This document shows positions 25,736 to 33,467 of a stretch of DNA of 64,000 bases, piece after piece. The notes below the pieces were generated by a model. The model was not told the origin of the DNA, ran no database searches, and worked only from the letters and a program-made list of their open reading frames with translations. Source of the stretch: Oceanobacillus sp. Castelsardo. Its GTDB lineage: Bacteria; Bacillota; Bacilli; Bacillales; Amphibacillaceae. The position numbers and the translations under genes were made by a program. The DNA lies in the NCBI RefSeq assembly GCF_001659985.1, contig NZ_LYCS01000008.1:62001-126000 (forward strand), in the 5' to 3' direction. The first letter of the stretch is position 1. Each line of letters opens with the position of its first letter.

Positions 25736-25764
25736 TTGACAATTAAGATAATTTATTCTAAGAT
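25736..25764 (+). promoter_or_regulatory. Promoter of the trp leader
   Basis: TTGACA (25736-25741) is a perfect -35. After 17 bp comes TAAGAT (25759-25764), four of six bases of the -10. Initiation would fall near 25771, at the 5' end of the first T-box. Confidence 0.65.
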
Positions 25765-25770
25765 AAGCAC

Positions 25771-26206
25771 AATCAATTAAATTATTAAGCAATGACGAAG
25801 AAGAGTAATCTATACTGACTCTTAAGAGAGCTGGTGGTTGGTGTGAACCAGTGTGATCATGTAGATGAATGGGCTTCCGAGCTTCCAAACCGAACCGAAT
25901 TGACCGCAGTAGGCTTTGGCGATTTCGTCTCATCGTTACCCGAGACAATACAAAAGTTATAGTGCGTGTTCAAAAAGGAGGATGAAAAGGACCGAGCAGT
26001 TCGAGGCGGCGTAGTTTTGAGTACCGGAACGTATGCAATTAATACGTGAGGAACGGAAAAGCAAGCCAACGAAGAAATGCGAAGTGTCATTTTCACCGGA
26101 CTTTTTGAACAACCTTTTATATTAACTTTGTATTGCTAAAGTTGAGCTACTTAGCTAATAAAGGTGGTACCGCGGTCCTTCGTCCTTTTAGGATGTGGGG
26201 CCTTTT
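25771..26206 (+). ncRNA. T-box riboswitch 1 for tRNA-Trp, interrupted by an A-family repeat
   Basis: Stem I hallmarks GACGAAGAAGAGTA and GAGAGCTGGTGGTTGGTGTGAACC are present. The specifier codon is TGG at 25870-25872, in the usual GAATGGGC context. The T-box bulge sequence AAAGGTGGTACCGCGG is at 26160-26175, followed by a GGTCC..GGGGCC terminator and T run (to about 26206). Without the repeat at 25968-26110 the leader would be about 295 nt, the usual size. Uncharged tRNA-Trp should favour antitermination into the second T-box and trpE. Confidence 0.88.
25968..26110 (+). repeat. A-family dispersed repeat, copy A3, inside T-box 1
   Basis: 143 bp, GTTCAAAAAGGAGGATG at the left and CACCGGACTTTTTGAAC at the right, with 10-bp perfect terminal inverted repeats. 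The flanks GCGT and AACC recur in other copies. It sits between the specifier region and the antiterminator of T-box 1. Confidence 0.9.
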
Positions 26207-26233
26207 TGTATTTAAATAATAAAATTGTTGAAT

Positions 26234-26512
26234 AAGAGTAGTAAGCAAAATCATCGTGAAATAGAGAACTGGTGCCGGTGGAAATCCAGTACACGATCTT
26301 TGCTGAATGGACTTATGAGAGGTTTCCTGAAAGAAAGTGAATGTTCAAAAGAAGTCATTGGACTCTTTGAACAACCTTTAAAGTAGGGAAACACGTAATT
26401 CCGACGTTACACGGAAAGAGTGGAAAAGAGAGCTTCTTTTCAACTGGGGTGGCACCGCGACCAAATTCGTCCTCAGGTAAACATTACGAGTTGTTTACCT
26501 GAGGATTTTTTT
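26234..26512 (+). ncRNA. T-box riboswitch 2 for tRNA-Trp
   Basis: A second complete leader in tandem. It has stem I sequence AGAGAACTGGTGCCGG and the specifier TGG at 26308-26310 in CTGAATGGAC. The T-box AACTGGGGTGGCACCGCGA is at 26442-26460. The terminator pairs CCTCAGGTAAAC (26471-26482) with GTTTACCTGAGG (26493-26504), followed by seven T. Both leaders read the same codon, so two tRNA checks act in series before trpE. A 30-bp A-like inverted repeat lies within it at 26343-26372. Confidence 0.92.
26343..26372. repeat. Miniature A-like inverted repeat inside T-box 2
   Basis: GTTCAAAAGAAGTC, a short loop, then GGACTCTTTGAAC, followed by AACCTTT. The ends and right flank equal those of A3 in T-box 1, and the position in the leader is equivalent. 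It could be a native T-box helix or a deleted A element. Confidence 0.45.
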
Positions 26513-26521
26513 ATTTTAAGA

Positions 26522-26537
26522 GGTTGTTCAACGCGCA
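26522..26537. repeat. Fused A-family ends upstream of trpE
   Basis: GGTTGTTCAACGCGCA joins the outer bases of the A right end (reverse orientation, GGTTGTTC) to those of the left end (ACGCAC-like). It could be the footprint of an internal deletion. It is short, so chance is possible. Confidence 0.3.
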
Positions 26538-26563
26538 TTTTAAATTAGAAAGGAATGACTAAA

Positions 26564-27958
26564 TTGAGTACACCTACTTATAAATTAATAAAAATAAAAG
26601 CTAATTCCTTAACACCTACTGATATTTACAGAAAATTAACCGGGAAAAGAAAGTTTCTACTGGAGAGCACATTTCAACATGAAAAGAAAGGGAAATATTC
26701 GTTCATAGGAGAAAATCCTTACGAAGAAATTATCGGATATCACGGTCAAACAACTATCATCAATTATGATTCTCACTCACAAAAAGAAGTAGCACAAAAT
26801 GCTCTAACCTATTTAAAAAATCATCTACCAAAATTAGATTTCCCTATTACCCTCCCCTTCTATGGCGGAGCAGTTGGTTACGCTGGATATGATGCCATTC
26901 GTCAGTTTGAAAATATTGGTGAAACATTACCAGACAATCGGAGCATGCCAGACATCCATTTTATGGTTTTTCGAAATACTATTATCTTTGACCATAACAA
27001 TGATGAGATCTATCTTATTACGATTAACACGAAAGATGAGTCTGACTTTGTACTTGATAAGCGTTTAGAGACATTAAAGGAAAAGTTATATAGGAAAGTT
27101 AATATTAACGGAGCGAATGATGCTCCAATGAATTTTACACCAGAAATTACGAAAGAGGCTTTCATAGAAAAAGTAAACATAGCAAAAGAACATATCCAAA
27201 AGGGAGAGATTTTCCAAGTAGTATTATCCCAACGCTTGGTTGCTGATGTGGAAGGAGATGCTTTTATATTTTATAAAAAATTAAGAGAAGCGAATCCATC
27301 CCCTTATATGTTTTACATTGACTTTGAGGACTACCTACTTTTAGGCGCTTCACCAGAAAGCCTTGTACAAACACAAGGCGATGAAATAATAACAAATCCA
27401 ATAGCTGGAACAAGGGCTCGTGGGAAAACCGCTCAGGAAGATATGGACTTAATGAAAGAACTACTTGAAGATGAAAAGGAAATTGCGGAACACAAAATGT
27501 TAGTGGACTTGAGTCGAAATGACCTTGGACGCGTCTGTGAAGCTGGCACGATTTCGATTCCCACTTATATGACAATAGAAAAATACCAACATGTCATGCA
27601 TATTGTTTCTGAGGTGAAAGGAAAATTAAAAGCCAATTATTCTAGTATCGATGCATTAATTTCATGTTTACCTGCAGGCACTGTTTCCGGAGCGCCCAAA
27701 ATCCGTGCCATGCAAATTATTAATGAATTAGAAGAAAAGAAACGTGGGGCATATGCAGGTGGCATTGGATTTATCAATTTTAATCATGACATTAACATTG
27801 CACTAGCTATTCGCTCACTTATTGTAAAAGACAATAAGGCTTACTTGCAAGCTGGGGCTGGAATCGTATTCGACTCTAATCCCGAATTGGAATATGAAGA
27901 AACATTAAATAAAGCCAGATCCTTAATGGAGGTGAGTAAGTATGATTTTGTTAATTGA
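26564..27958 (+). CDS. trpE: Anthranilate synthase component I TrpE
   Basis: Converts chorismate to anthranilate with ammonia from TrpG. The chorismate-binding domain is clear: GEIFQVVLSQR, NPSPYMFYIDF, GASPESLVQ, NPIAGTRARG, DLSRNDLGRV, ALISCLPAGTVSGAPKIRAM and AGAGIVFDS. The N-terminal LLES-type element (RKFLLESTF) typical of tryptophan feedback sites is present. ATG at 26555 touches its Shine-Dalgarno, while TTG at 26564 is 9 nt from AAAGGA, so I choose TTG (464 aa). It is the first gene after the tandem T-boxes and overlaps trpG by 17 bp. Confidence 0.94.
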   Translation: MSTPTYKLIKIKANSLTPTDIYRKLTGKRKFLLESTFQHEKKGKYSFIGENPYEEIIGYHGQTTIINYDSHSQKEVAQNALTYLKNHLPKLDFPITLPFYGGAVGYAGYDAIRQFENIGETLPDNRSMPDIHFMVFRNTIIFDHNNDEIYLITINTKDESDFVLDKRLETLKEKLYRKVNINGANDAPMNFTPEITKEAFIEKVNIAKEHIQKGEIFQVVLSQRLVADVEGDAFIFYKKLREANPSPYMFYIDFEDYLLLGASPESLVQTQGDEIITNPIAGTRARGKTAQEDMDLMKELLEDEKEIAEHKMLVDLSRNDLGRVCEAGTISIPTYMTIEKYQHVMHIVSEVKGKLKANYSSIDALISCLPAGTVSGAPKIRAMQIINELEEKKRGAYAGGIGFINFNHDINIALAIRSLIVKDNKAYLQAGAGIVFDSNPELEYEETLNKARSLMEVSKYDFVN

Positions 27959-28517
27959 TAACTATGATTCTTTCACCTATAACTTATACCAGTATTTCTC
28001 AGAAGCTGACGTCGAAGTAATAGTGGTTAGAAATGATGTCATTACAGTACTTGAGATTGAAAAAATGAATCCTGAGGCCATTATCATATCACCTGGTCCT
28101 GGATTACCTAAACAAGCTGGAAATTGTCTTGAAATCATCCAACACTTTTATAAATTGATACCGATTTTGGGAATTTGTTTAGGACATCAAGCAATTACAG
28201 AAGCTTTTGGAGGTTCATTAAGAACTGCAAAAGAAATAAAGCATGGAAAAACATCTTTAATCACACACAATGGAAATGGGATTTTTAACCAGCTACCTAA
28301 TCCTTTAGAGGTCATGCGATATCATTCTTACGTTTCACATGAGCTTTCAGATGAATTAGAACTAGTTTCCGTTTCAATTGAAGATGACGAAATAATGGCA
28401 ATTAAACATAAGGAATATCCTGTTTTTGGAGTTCAATTTCATCCTGAATCGATTGGTACTAAAACAGGGAAATCAATGATTCTTAACTTTTTAGAGGAAA
28501 TTCAAAAAGTCCGGTAA
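27942..28517 (+). CDS. trpG: Anthranilate synthase glutaminase TrpG
   Basis: Class I glutamine amidotransferase subunit that partners TrpE. The nucleophile cysteine is in LGICLGHQAI, and the His-Glu pair in VQFHPESIGT. LIDNYDSFTYNLYQY at the start is diagnostic. Being inside the trp operon, it is dedicated to tryptophan, unlike the shared PabA/TrpG of B. subtilis. The final codons and stop (TTCAAAAAGTCCGGTAAA, 28501-28518) are identical to the right end of A-family repeats read in reverse. Confidence 0.93.
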   Translation: MILLIDNYDSFTYNLYQYFSEADVEVIVVRNDVITVLEIEKMNPEAIIISPGPGLPKQAGNCLEIIQHFYKLIPILGICLGHQAITEAFGGSLRTAKEIKHGKTSLITHNGNGIFNQLPNPLEVMRYHSYVSHELSDELELVSVSIEDDEIMAIKHKEYPVFGVQFHPESIGTKTGKSMILNFLEEIQKVR

Positions 28518-28518
28518 A
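28501..28518 (-). repeat. A-family end sequence forming the trpG 3' end
   Basis: TTCAAAAAGTCCGGTAAA is the same as the inner 18 bases of the A right end in reverse (compare 20213-20230, where only the second-third bases differ). It supplies the trpG stop codon. No second end is found nearby, so it is a remnant or a coincidence. Confidence 0.4.
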
Positions 28519-28530
28519 GGAGACTATTCA

Positions 28531-29574
28531 ATGAAAAGCTATTTAGAAAAGTTAATTAATCGTGTGGATTTAACACTTGAAGAAATGAAAGAAGTAACAG
28601 AATACTGTTTAACAGAAACCGTAACGGATTCAGAAATTGCCGCACTTTTAACGTCCCTACACAGTAAAGGGGAAACTGCGGAAGAAATTGCGGGGATTGT
28701 AGAAGTTATTCGTTCCAAATCAACTTTCCATACAGCACCAATCCCAGATGCAATTGATAATTGTGGGACAGGTGGAGACAAATCATTCAGCTTCAATATA
28801 AGCACAACATCTGCCTTTGTTCTAGCTGGTGCTGGAATTACGGTTGCTAAACACGGAAACCGAAGTATCACGAGTAAATCCGGGAGTGCGGATGTGCTAG
28901 AAGCATTAGGCGTCTCCCTAAGCTTAACCAAAGACCATGTGGAGGAGCTACTTCACGAGAATAAAATTGCATTTTTATTTGCACCAAATGTCCACGGGGC
29001 GTTAAGACCATTTACAAAAGTGCGAAAAGATTTAGGTATCCGAACTGTCTTTAATGTTATTGGCCCATTAACGAATCCAATTCCATTAGATACACAGCTT
29101 CTAGGTGTATACAACAAAGAGTTATTACCTGTTCTTACTGAGTCATTAAAAAAATTAGGCCGGCGTCGTGCTGTTGTTATTAATGGTGCTGGAAATGTAG
29201 ATGAAGCAACATTATCCGGGGAAAACAACCTTATGGTCTTACATGAAGGACATATTGAAAGACTCACCTTAACCCCTGAAAGTGTTGGATTACCCACCTA
29301 TACGAAAGAAGATATTATGGGCGGCGATGCTAAACAAAATGCGGATATTTTATTAAGTGTTTTACAAGGAAAAAAAGGCGCTTATTATGACACGATTCTT
29401 CTTAATGCAGGAATCGGCATTTTTACAAATGGAAAAGCAGAAACCATTCAAGATGGAATTGAGTTGGCAAGAGAAAGTATCGATTCAGGAGCAGCTTTAG
29501 AAAAATTAGAACGACTCATACAATATAGTAAGAAAAGATCAGGCGCCCGTTTAGCGACGTACGGACTGGACTGA
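28531..29574 (+). CDS. trpD: Anthranilate phosphoribosyltransferase TrpD
   Basis: Transfers phosphoribose from PRPP to anthranilate. NCGTGGDKSFSFNISTTSAFVLAGAG contains the PRPP-binding GTGGD, followed by VAKHGNRSITSKSGSADVLEALG. KVRKDLGIRTVFNVIGPLTNP and VINGAGNVDEATL are also typical. At 347 aa it is a few residues longer than usual. Its C-terminal tail (GARLATYGLD) leads straight into repeat E, so the end may have been altered by insertion. AAAGGAG precedes the ATG. Confidence 0.94.
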   Translation: MKSYLEKLINRVDLTLEEMKEVTEYCLTETVTDSEIAALLTSLHSKGETAEEIAGIVEVIRSKSTFHTAPIPDAIDNCGTGGDKSFSFNISTTSAFVLAGAGITVAKHGNRSITSKSGSADVLEALGVSLSLTKDHVEELLHENKIAFLFAPNVHGALRPFTKVRKDLGIRTVFNVIGPLTNPIPLDTQLLGVYNKELLPVLTESLKKLGRRRAVVINGAGNVDEATLSGENNLMVLHEGHIERLTLTPESVGLPTYTKEDIMGGDAKQNADILLSVLQGKKGAYYDTILLNAGIGIFTNGKAETIQDGIELARESIDSGAALEKLERLIQYSKKRSGARLATYGLD

Positions 29575-29678
29575 GCCGCAGGAGATAAAGGAAACACGAC
29601 GAACGGAGTGAGTCGATGTTGACTTATCGTACGGAGGTGAAGGAAGTCTCGCTAGTCGCTGGGCGCTGGAGCTAGACA
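29575..29678 (+). repeat. E-family repeat inside the trp operon, between trpD and trpC
   Basis: About 104 bp starting at the base after the trpD stop (GCCGCAGGAGATAAAGG) and ending CTGGAGCTAGACA. Its composition is GC-rich compared with the flanking genes. I recognise it as a type dispersed in related Bacillaceae genomes, although there is only one copy here. It lengthens the trpD-trpC gap to 131 bp, whereas other trp junctions overlap or are below 15 bp. Confidence 0.65.
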
Positions 29679-29705
29679 AAAAAAATTCCAAGCGGGGTGT
29701 ATTAA

Positions 29706-30491
29706 ATGACTATTCTAGATAAAATTTTAAGAGAAAAGGAAAAAGAAATACAAAAATATTTTAAACAAACGTTTGATTCAATGGAATATGAACCTACTAT
29801 TTCATTTAAGGAAAAAGTTCAATCATCTGATTCCATGTGTGTCATCTCAGAAATTAAACGCTCCTCCCCTTCAAAAGGAAATATTAATATGGAGGTCAAT
29901 CCTGTTCAGCAAGCTAAGCAATATGAAGCTTCAGGAGCCACAGCTATTTCTGTCTTAACCGATCCGGCGTTCTTTAATGGAACAATGGATGATTTACGAG
30001 AAGTAAGGAAAGCAGTCAACCTCCCTATTTTGTGTAAGGACTTTATTATAGATACGATTCAAATAGACCGCGCTAAGGCAGCGGGTACAAATATTATTCT
30101 TTTAATTGTTGCTGCACTGGATGATACAAATTTGGAAAAACTTTATCACTATGCAAAGGGCTTAGATTTAGAAATTCTCGTCGAAGTGCATAATCAAGAA
30201 GAAATGGAACGTGCGTTAAAGTTAAATCCAGAAATTATCGGGATTAATAACCGAAACTTAAAAACATTTGAAGTTAATATAGCTACTACCGAAGAGCTAG
30301 CATCAATGGTAACCAATCCTGACACTATTCTAATCAGCGAAAGTGGCATGAAAACACAAAAAGATGTCATTCGCGCGAGAGATGCTGGTGCAAAGGTAAT
30401 TTTAGTCGGAGAAACACTAATGTCAGCCGATAATATCGATGAAGCATTCCAAGAATTAAAAGTTCCCCTCCTATTGAAAGGGGCTAAATAA
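29706..30491 (+). CDS. trpC: Indole-3-glycerol phosphate synthase TrpC
   Basis: TIM-barrel enzyme that closes the indole ring from CdRP. The catalytic segments are SEIKRSSPSKGNI (Lys), LCKDFIIDTIQI (Lys), ILVEVHNQEE (Glu), GINNRNLKTF and LISESGMKT. At 261 aa it is standard. AGCGGGGTG provides a ribosome binding site after the inserted repeat E. It is 3 bp from trpF. Confidence 0.95.
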   Translation: MTILDKILREKEKEIQKYFKQTFDSMEYEPTISFKEKVQSSDSMCVISEIKRSSPSKGNINMEVNPVQQAKQYEASGATAISVLTDPAFFNGTMDDLREVRKAVNLPILCKDFIIDTIQIDRAKAAGTNIILLIVAALDDTNLEKLYHYAKGLDLEILVEVHNQEEMERALKLNPEIIGINNRNLKTFEVNIATTEELASMVTNPDTILISESGMKTQKDVIRARDAGAKVILVGETLMSADNIDEAFQELKVPLLLKGAK

Positions 30492-30494
30492 TTC

Positions 30495-31133
30495 ATGCTT
30501 GTTAAAATATGTGGCATCCAAACAAAAACCGCTGCAGAAGTTGCCGTTAAGAGCGGGGCAGATTTTATTGGCTTCGTTTTTGCTAAAAGTAAGCGAAAGA
30601 TAGAACCGGAAGCAGCTGCTACAATTGCTGAATCCATTCCTGACTATGTGAAAAAAGTTGGGGTGTTCGTTAATGAATCCATCGATAGAATGATAGAAAT
30701 CGCTGAAATAGTCGGGCTAGATTATATCCAACTACATGGAGATGAAACAGCTGATATCGCACGTAAACTTCCATATAAAGTGATTAAGGCCTTTGCCGTT
30801 GAACCTAAAAACATTTTTACTATTTCCGATTATCCTTGTGATTTTTACCTATTAGATAGTCCTAAGGGAAAGTATCGTGGTGGAAATGGAAAAACATTTA
30901 ATTGGAAATTAATACATCAACTTACGATAGATTCGAGTAAAGTTTTAGTTGCAGGTGGACTATCTAGTGAAAATGTTCAAGAAGCGATAACTCTAGTCAA
31001 TCCTGCTGGTGTCGATGTATCAAGTGGAGTTGAAACAGACGGCGTTAAAGATTATAAAAAGATAAAACAATTTATTCAGCTAGTAAAGCAAACTGGAAAG
31101 GATGAGAACATTGACAACTTACACCATGCCTGA
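30495..31133 (+). CDS. trpF: Phosphoribosylanthranilate isomerase TrpF
   Basis: TIM-barrel isomerase. The catalytic cysteine is in VKICGIQT at residues 3-10, and the aspartate region is [14 protein letters not shown] near the C terminus. [16 protein letters not shown] and [11 protein letters not shown] are phosphate- and substrate-site landmarks. At 212 aa it is normal. It overlaps trpB by about 23 bp. Confidence 0.95.
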   Translation: MLVKICGIQTKTAAEVAVKSGADFIGFVFAKSKRKIEPEAAATIAESIPDYVKKVGVFVNESIDRMIEIAEIVGLDYIQLHGDETADIARKLPYKVIKAFAVEPKNIFTISDYPCDFYLLDSPKGKYRGGNGKTFNWKLIHQLTIDSSKVLVAGGLSSENVQEAITLVNPAGVDVSSGVETDGVKDYKKIKQFIQLVKQTGKDENIDNLHHA

Positions 31134-32307
31134 TAACAAAGGACGTTACGGAGAATTCGGAGGACAGTTTGTACCAGAATTATTAATGCCTGCTTTAATT
31201 GAATTAGAAAAAGCCTATGAGGAAGCTATGGTTGATCCTTCTTTTACAGAGGAATTAGATTACTATTTAAAACAATATGTCGGAAGAGAGACACCCTTAT
31301 ATTTTGCGGAACAACTTTCCAAACAACTAGGTGGTCCAAAGATATTTTTAAAACGAGAAGATCTAAATCATACTGGAGCACATAAAATCAATAACACGAT
31401 TGGGCAGGCATTACTGACTCTAAGAATGGGTAAGAAAAAAGTGGTTGCAGAGACCGGTGCTGGACAGCATGGAGTTGCAACTGCTACTGTTTGTGCTCTT
31501 CTCGGACTTGATTGTATCGTATTTATGGGTGCAGAAGATATTAAACGTCAAAAGCTAAATGTATTTCGTATGGAATTACTAGGTGCAGAAGTACGTAGTG
31601 TTTCACAAGGTAGTTCCACCTTAAAGGATGCAACCAATGAAGCATTACGCTACTGGGCTAGTCATGTGAATGATACACATTATATTCTTGGGTCAGCTGT
31701 TGGACCGCATCCATTCCCTAAGATTGTCCGTGACTTACAATCTGTTATCGGTAAAGAAACGAAGCTCCAAATTATCGAACAAACCGGGAAGTTACCTGAC
31801 GCTGTTGTAGCTTGTGTTGGCGGTGGTAGTAATTCCATCGGCATGTTTCACCCATTTATTGAAGACGAAAAGGTAAAACTATATGGGGTAGAAGCTGCTG
31901 GATTAGGAGTAGAGACAAATGATCACGCAGCTTCATTAACAAAAGGAAAACTCGGAATCTTTCACGGCACTTTATCTCACCTACTACAAGATGAAAACGG
32001 CCAAGTAAAAGAAGCATTTTCTATCTCAGCAGGATTAGATTATCCAGGAATCGGACCAGAACACAGTCATCTACACGATACAAAACGGGCAACCTACAAA
32101 CCAATTACAGACGAGGAAGCACTAAAGGCATTTCAATTTTTATCTAAAACGGAAGGTATTATCCCAGCTTTAGAGAGTTCTCATGCTGTTGCACTTGCAA
32201 TGAAGCTAGCAAAGGAAATGAGTGCTAAAGAAACACTAGTAATCTGCCTTTCAGGTCGTGGGGACAAAGACGTTGAACAAGTAAAATCTAGATTGGAGGC
32301 AGAATAA
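31111..32307 (+). CDS. trpB: Tryptophan synthase beta chain TrpB
   Basis: PLP enzyme that joins indole and serine. The Schiff-base lysine is in [28 protein letters not shown], the phosphate loop [19 protein letters not shown] and LSGRGDKD are present. The N terminus [21 protein letters not shown] is typical when started at TTG 31111, which lies 8 nt from AAAGGA. An ATG at 31102 overlaps that Shine-Dalgarno. The gene then encodes 398 aa and abuts trpA. Confidence 0.95.
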   Translation: MTTYTMPDNKGRYGEFGGQFVPELLMPALIELEKAYEEAMVDPSFTEELDYYLKQYVGRETPLYFAEQLSKQLGGPKIFLKREDLNHTGAHKINNTIGQALLTLRMGKKKVVAETGAGQHGVATATVCALLGLDCIVFMGAEDIKRQKLNVFRMELLGAEVRSVSQGSSTLKDATNEALRYWASHVNDTHYILGSAVGPHPFPKIVRDLQSVIGKETKLQIIEQTGKLPDAVVACVGGGSNSIGMFHPFIEDEKVKLYGVEAAGLGVETNDHAASLTKGKLGIFHGTLSHLLQDENGQVKEAFSISAGLDYPGIGPEHSHLHDTKRATYKPITDEEALKAFQFLSKTEGIIPALESSHAVALAMKLAKEMSAKETLVICLSGRGDKDVEQVKSRLEAE

Positions 32308-32308
32308 G

Positions 32309-33100
32309 ATGGGGAGTCTTAAACTAGAACAAGTATTACAACAAAAACAAGCAGCCAATCAAAATTTGTTCGTACCTTATATTATGGCTGGTGATGGTGG
32401 TTTAGATATTTTGGAAGAAAGAATTAACTTTTTACAAGAAAGTGGAGCTTCGGCAATTGAATTAGGTATCCCTTTTTCCGACCCAATTGCTGACGGCCCA
32501 ACCATACAAGAAGCAGGAATTCGTGCTTTAGCTAACGGAACGTCATTAAAATCTATTTTAGAGTTTTTAAAATCTACGAAGGAAGACCGCTCCATTCCGA
32601 TTATTTTAATGACCTACGTAAATCCAATCTACCATTATGGAATGGAACAATTTGCTGAGGACTGTGCAGACTCTGGGGTGGACGGTATAATCATTCCTGA
32701 TGTTCCCATGGAAGAAGAAGGACCGATTGCTACTCACTTATCAAACGAGAAAATAGCCTTTATTCGCCTTGCTGCAATGACTAGTCCTGAGGTAAGATTA
32801 AAAGAAATCGCTCGTAAATCAGAAGGTTTCCTTTATGCTGTAGCTGTGATGGGGACTACAGGTGTTAGAAGTTCCCACAGTGACAATGTTAAGGGCTATT
32901 TAGAGAACCTAAAAAAATATAGCTCCGTTCCAGTATTAGCAGGATTCGGTGTATCTAGTGTAGAACAAGCACATGAGCTAAGTTCCCATTGTGATGGGGT
33001 TATCGTCGGAAGTAAAATTGTAGATCTTTTATATCAGGGCAAACATGATGAGGTTAGAAATTTGATTCAAAGTAGTGTTAATTCTAAAGTTCAAGTTTAA
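32309..33100 (+). CDS. trpA: Tryptophan synthase alpha chain TrpA
   Basis: TIM-barrel subunit that cleaves indole-3-glycerol phosphate. The catalytic Glu and Asp are in SAIELGIPFSDPIADGPTIQ. GIIIPDVPMEE, VAVMGTTGVR, LAGFGVSS and GVIVGSKIV complete the barrel signatures. At 263 aa it is standard. It starts one base after the trpB stop and is the last gene before the operon terminator. Confidence 0.95.
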   Translation: MGSLKLEQVLQQKQAANQNLFVPYIMAGDGGLDILEERINFLQESGASAIELGIPFSDPIADGPTIQEAGIRALANGTSLKSILEFLKSTKEDRSIPIILMTYVNPIYHYGMEQFAEDCADSGVDGIIIPDVPMEEEGPIATHLSNEKIAFIRLAAMTSPEVRLKEIARKSEGFLYAVAVMGTTGVRSSHSDNVKGYLENLKKYSSVPVLAGFGVSSVEQAHELSSHCDGVIVGSKIVDLLYQGKHDEVRNLIQSSVNSKVQV

Positions 33101-33112
33101 ACGTATAACTGA

Positions 33113-33145
33113 GAAAGCAGGTAGAAATAGTTCTACCTGCTTTCT
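33113..33145 (+). terminator. Terminator of the trp operon
   Basis: A perfect 14-bp stem, GAAAGCAGGTAGAA with TTCTACCTGCTTTC, around ATAG. The T tail is part of the stem (TTTC) and weak beyond it, so efficiency is uncertain. The convergent metal chaperone gene ends 24 bp on. Confidence 0.75.
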
Positions 33146-33168
33146 GTATTCAACTACATGACAAGTAT

Positions 33169-33378
33169 TTAATTTAATGCTGGATACCCTAACTTTTCAA
33201 TCGTTTCTTTAATCTCCTCCACTTTTACTGATTCTTCATTAAAAGTTGCTTTTACCTTGCTTGAGTTAAACATAACTTTTACTTCTTCTACACCATTCAT
33301 TTTACCTAGTCTAGTTTCAATCTTTTTAATACAAGATGGACAAGTTAATGGCTCTAATTGTAATTTTATTGTTTTCAT
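33169..33378 (-). CDS. CopZ-like heavy-metal-associated (HMA) domain protein
   Basis: A 69-aa single HMA domain with the metal-binding pair Cys13 and Cys16 in LTCPSCIKKIE. It is likely a soluble cytoplasmic metal chaperone for the adjacent P-type ATPase, which lacks its own HMA domain. The motif is LTCPSC rather than the GMTCxxC usual for copper chaperones, so the metal is open. It is transcribed separately from a promoter carrying the same activator palindrome as the ATPase (33410-33451). Confidence 0.82.
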   Translation of the reverse strand: MKTIKLQLEPLTCPSCIKKIETRLGKMNGVEEVKVMFNSSKVKATFNEESVKVEEIKETIEKLGYPALN

Positions 33379-33409
33379 ATATATCTCTCCTTTGTTTTAT
33401 TCTACCTTT

Positions 33410-33451
33410 ATTATAAAGTGCTTATTGTTTCCTTTCCTTGACCTAAGTCAA
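33410..33451 (-). promoter_or_regulatory. Crp/Fnr class II type promoter of the HMA protein gene
   Basis: A palindrome TTGAC-CTAA-GTCAA (33438-33451) and a perfect -10 TATAAT (minus strand, 33415 to 33410). The palindrome centre is 29.5 bp above the -10, that is -41.5. The -35 position reads AGGAAA, far from consensus. The ATPase promoter at 35400-35444 has identical geometry. Confidence 0.75.
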
Positions 33452-33467
33452 ATTTTGAAAGTTTACC

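Noticed and set aside
25733-26096. Two overlapping minus-strand reading frames of 71 and 79 codons upstream of trpE
   Set aside because: They run antisense through T-box 1 and repeat A3, whose RNA structure and repeat copies explain the sequence; there is no ribosome binding site.
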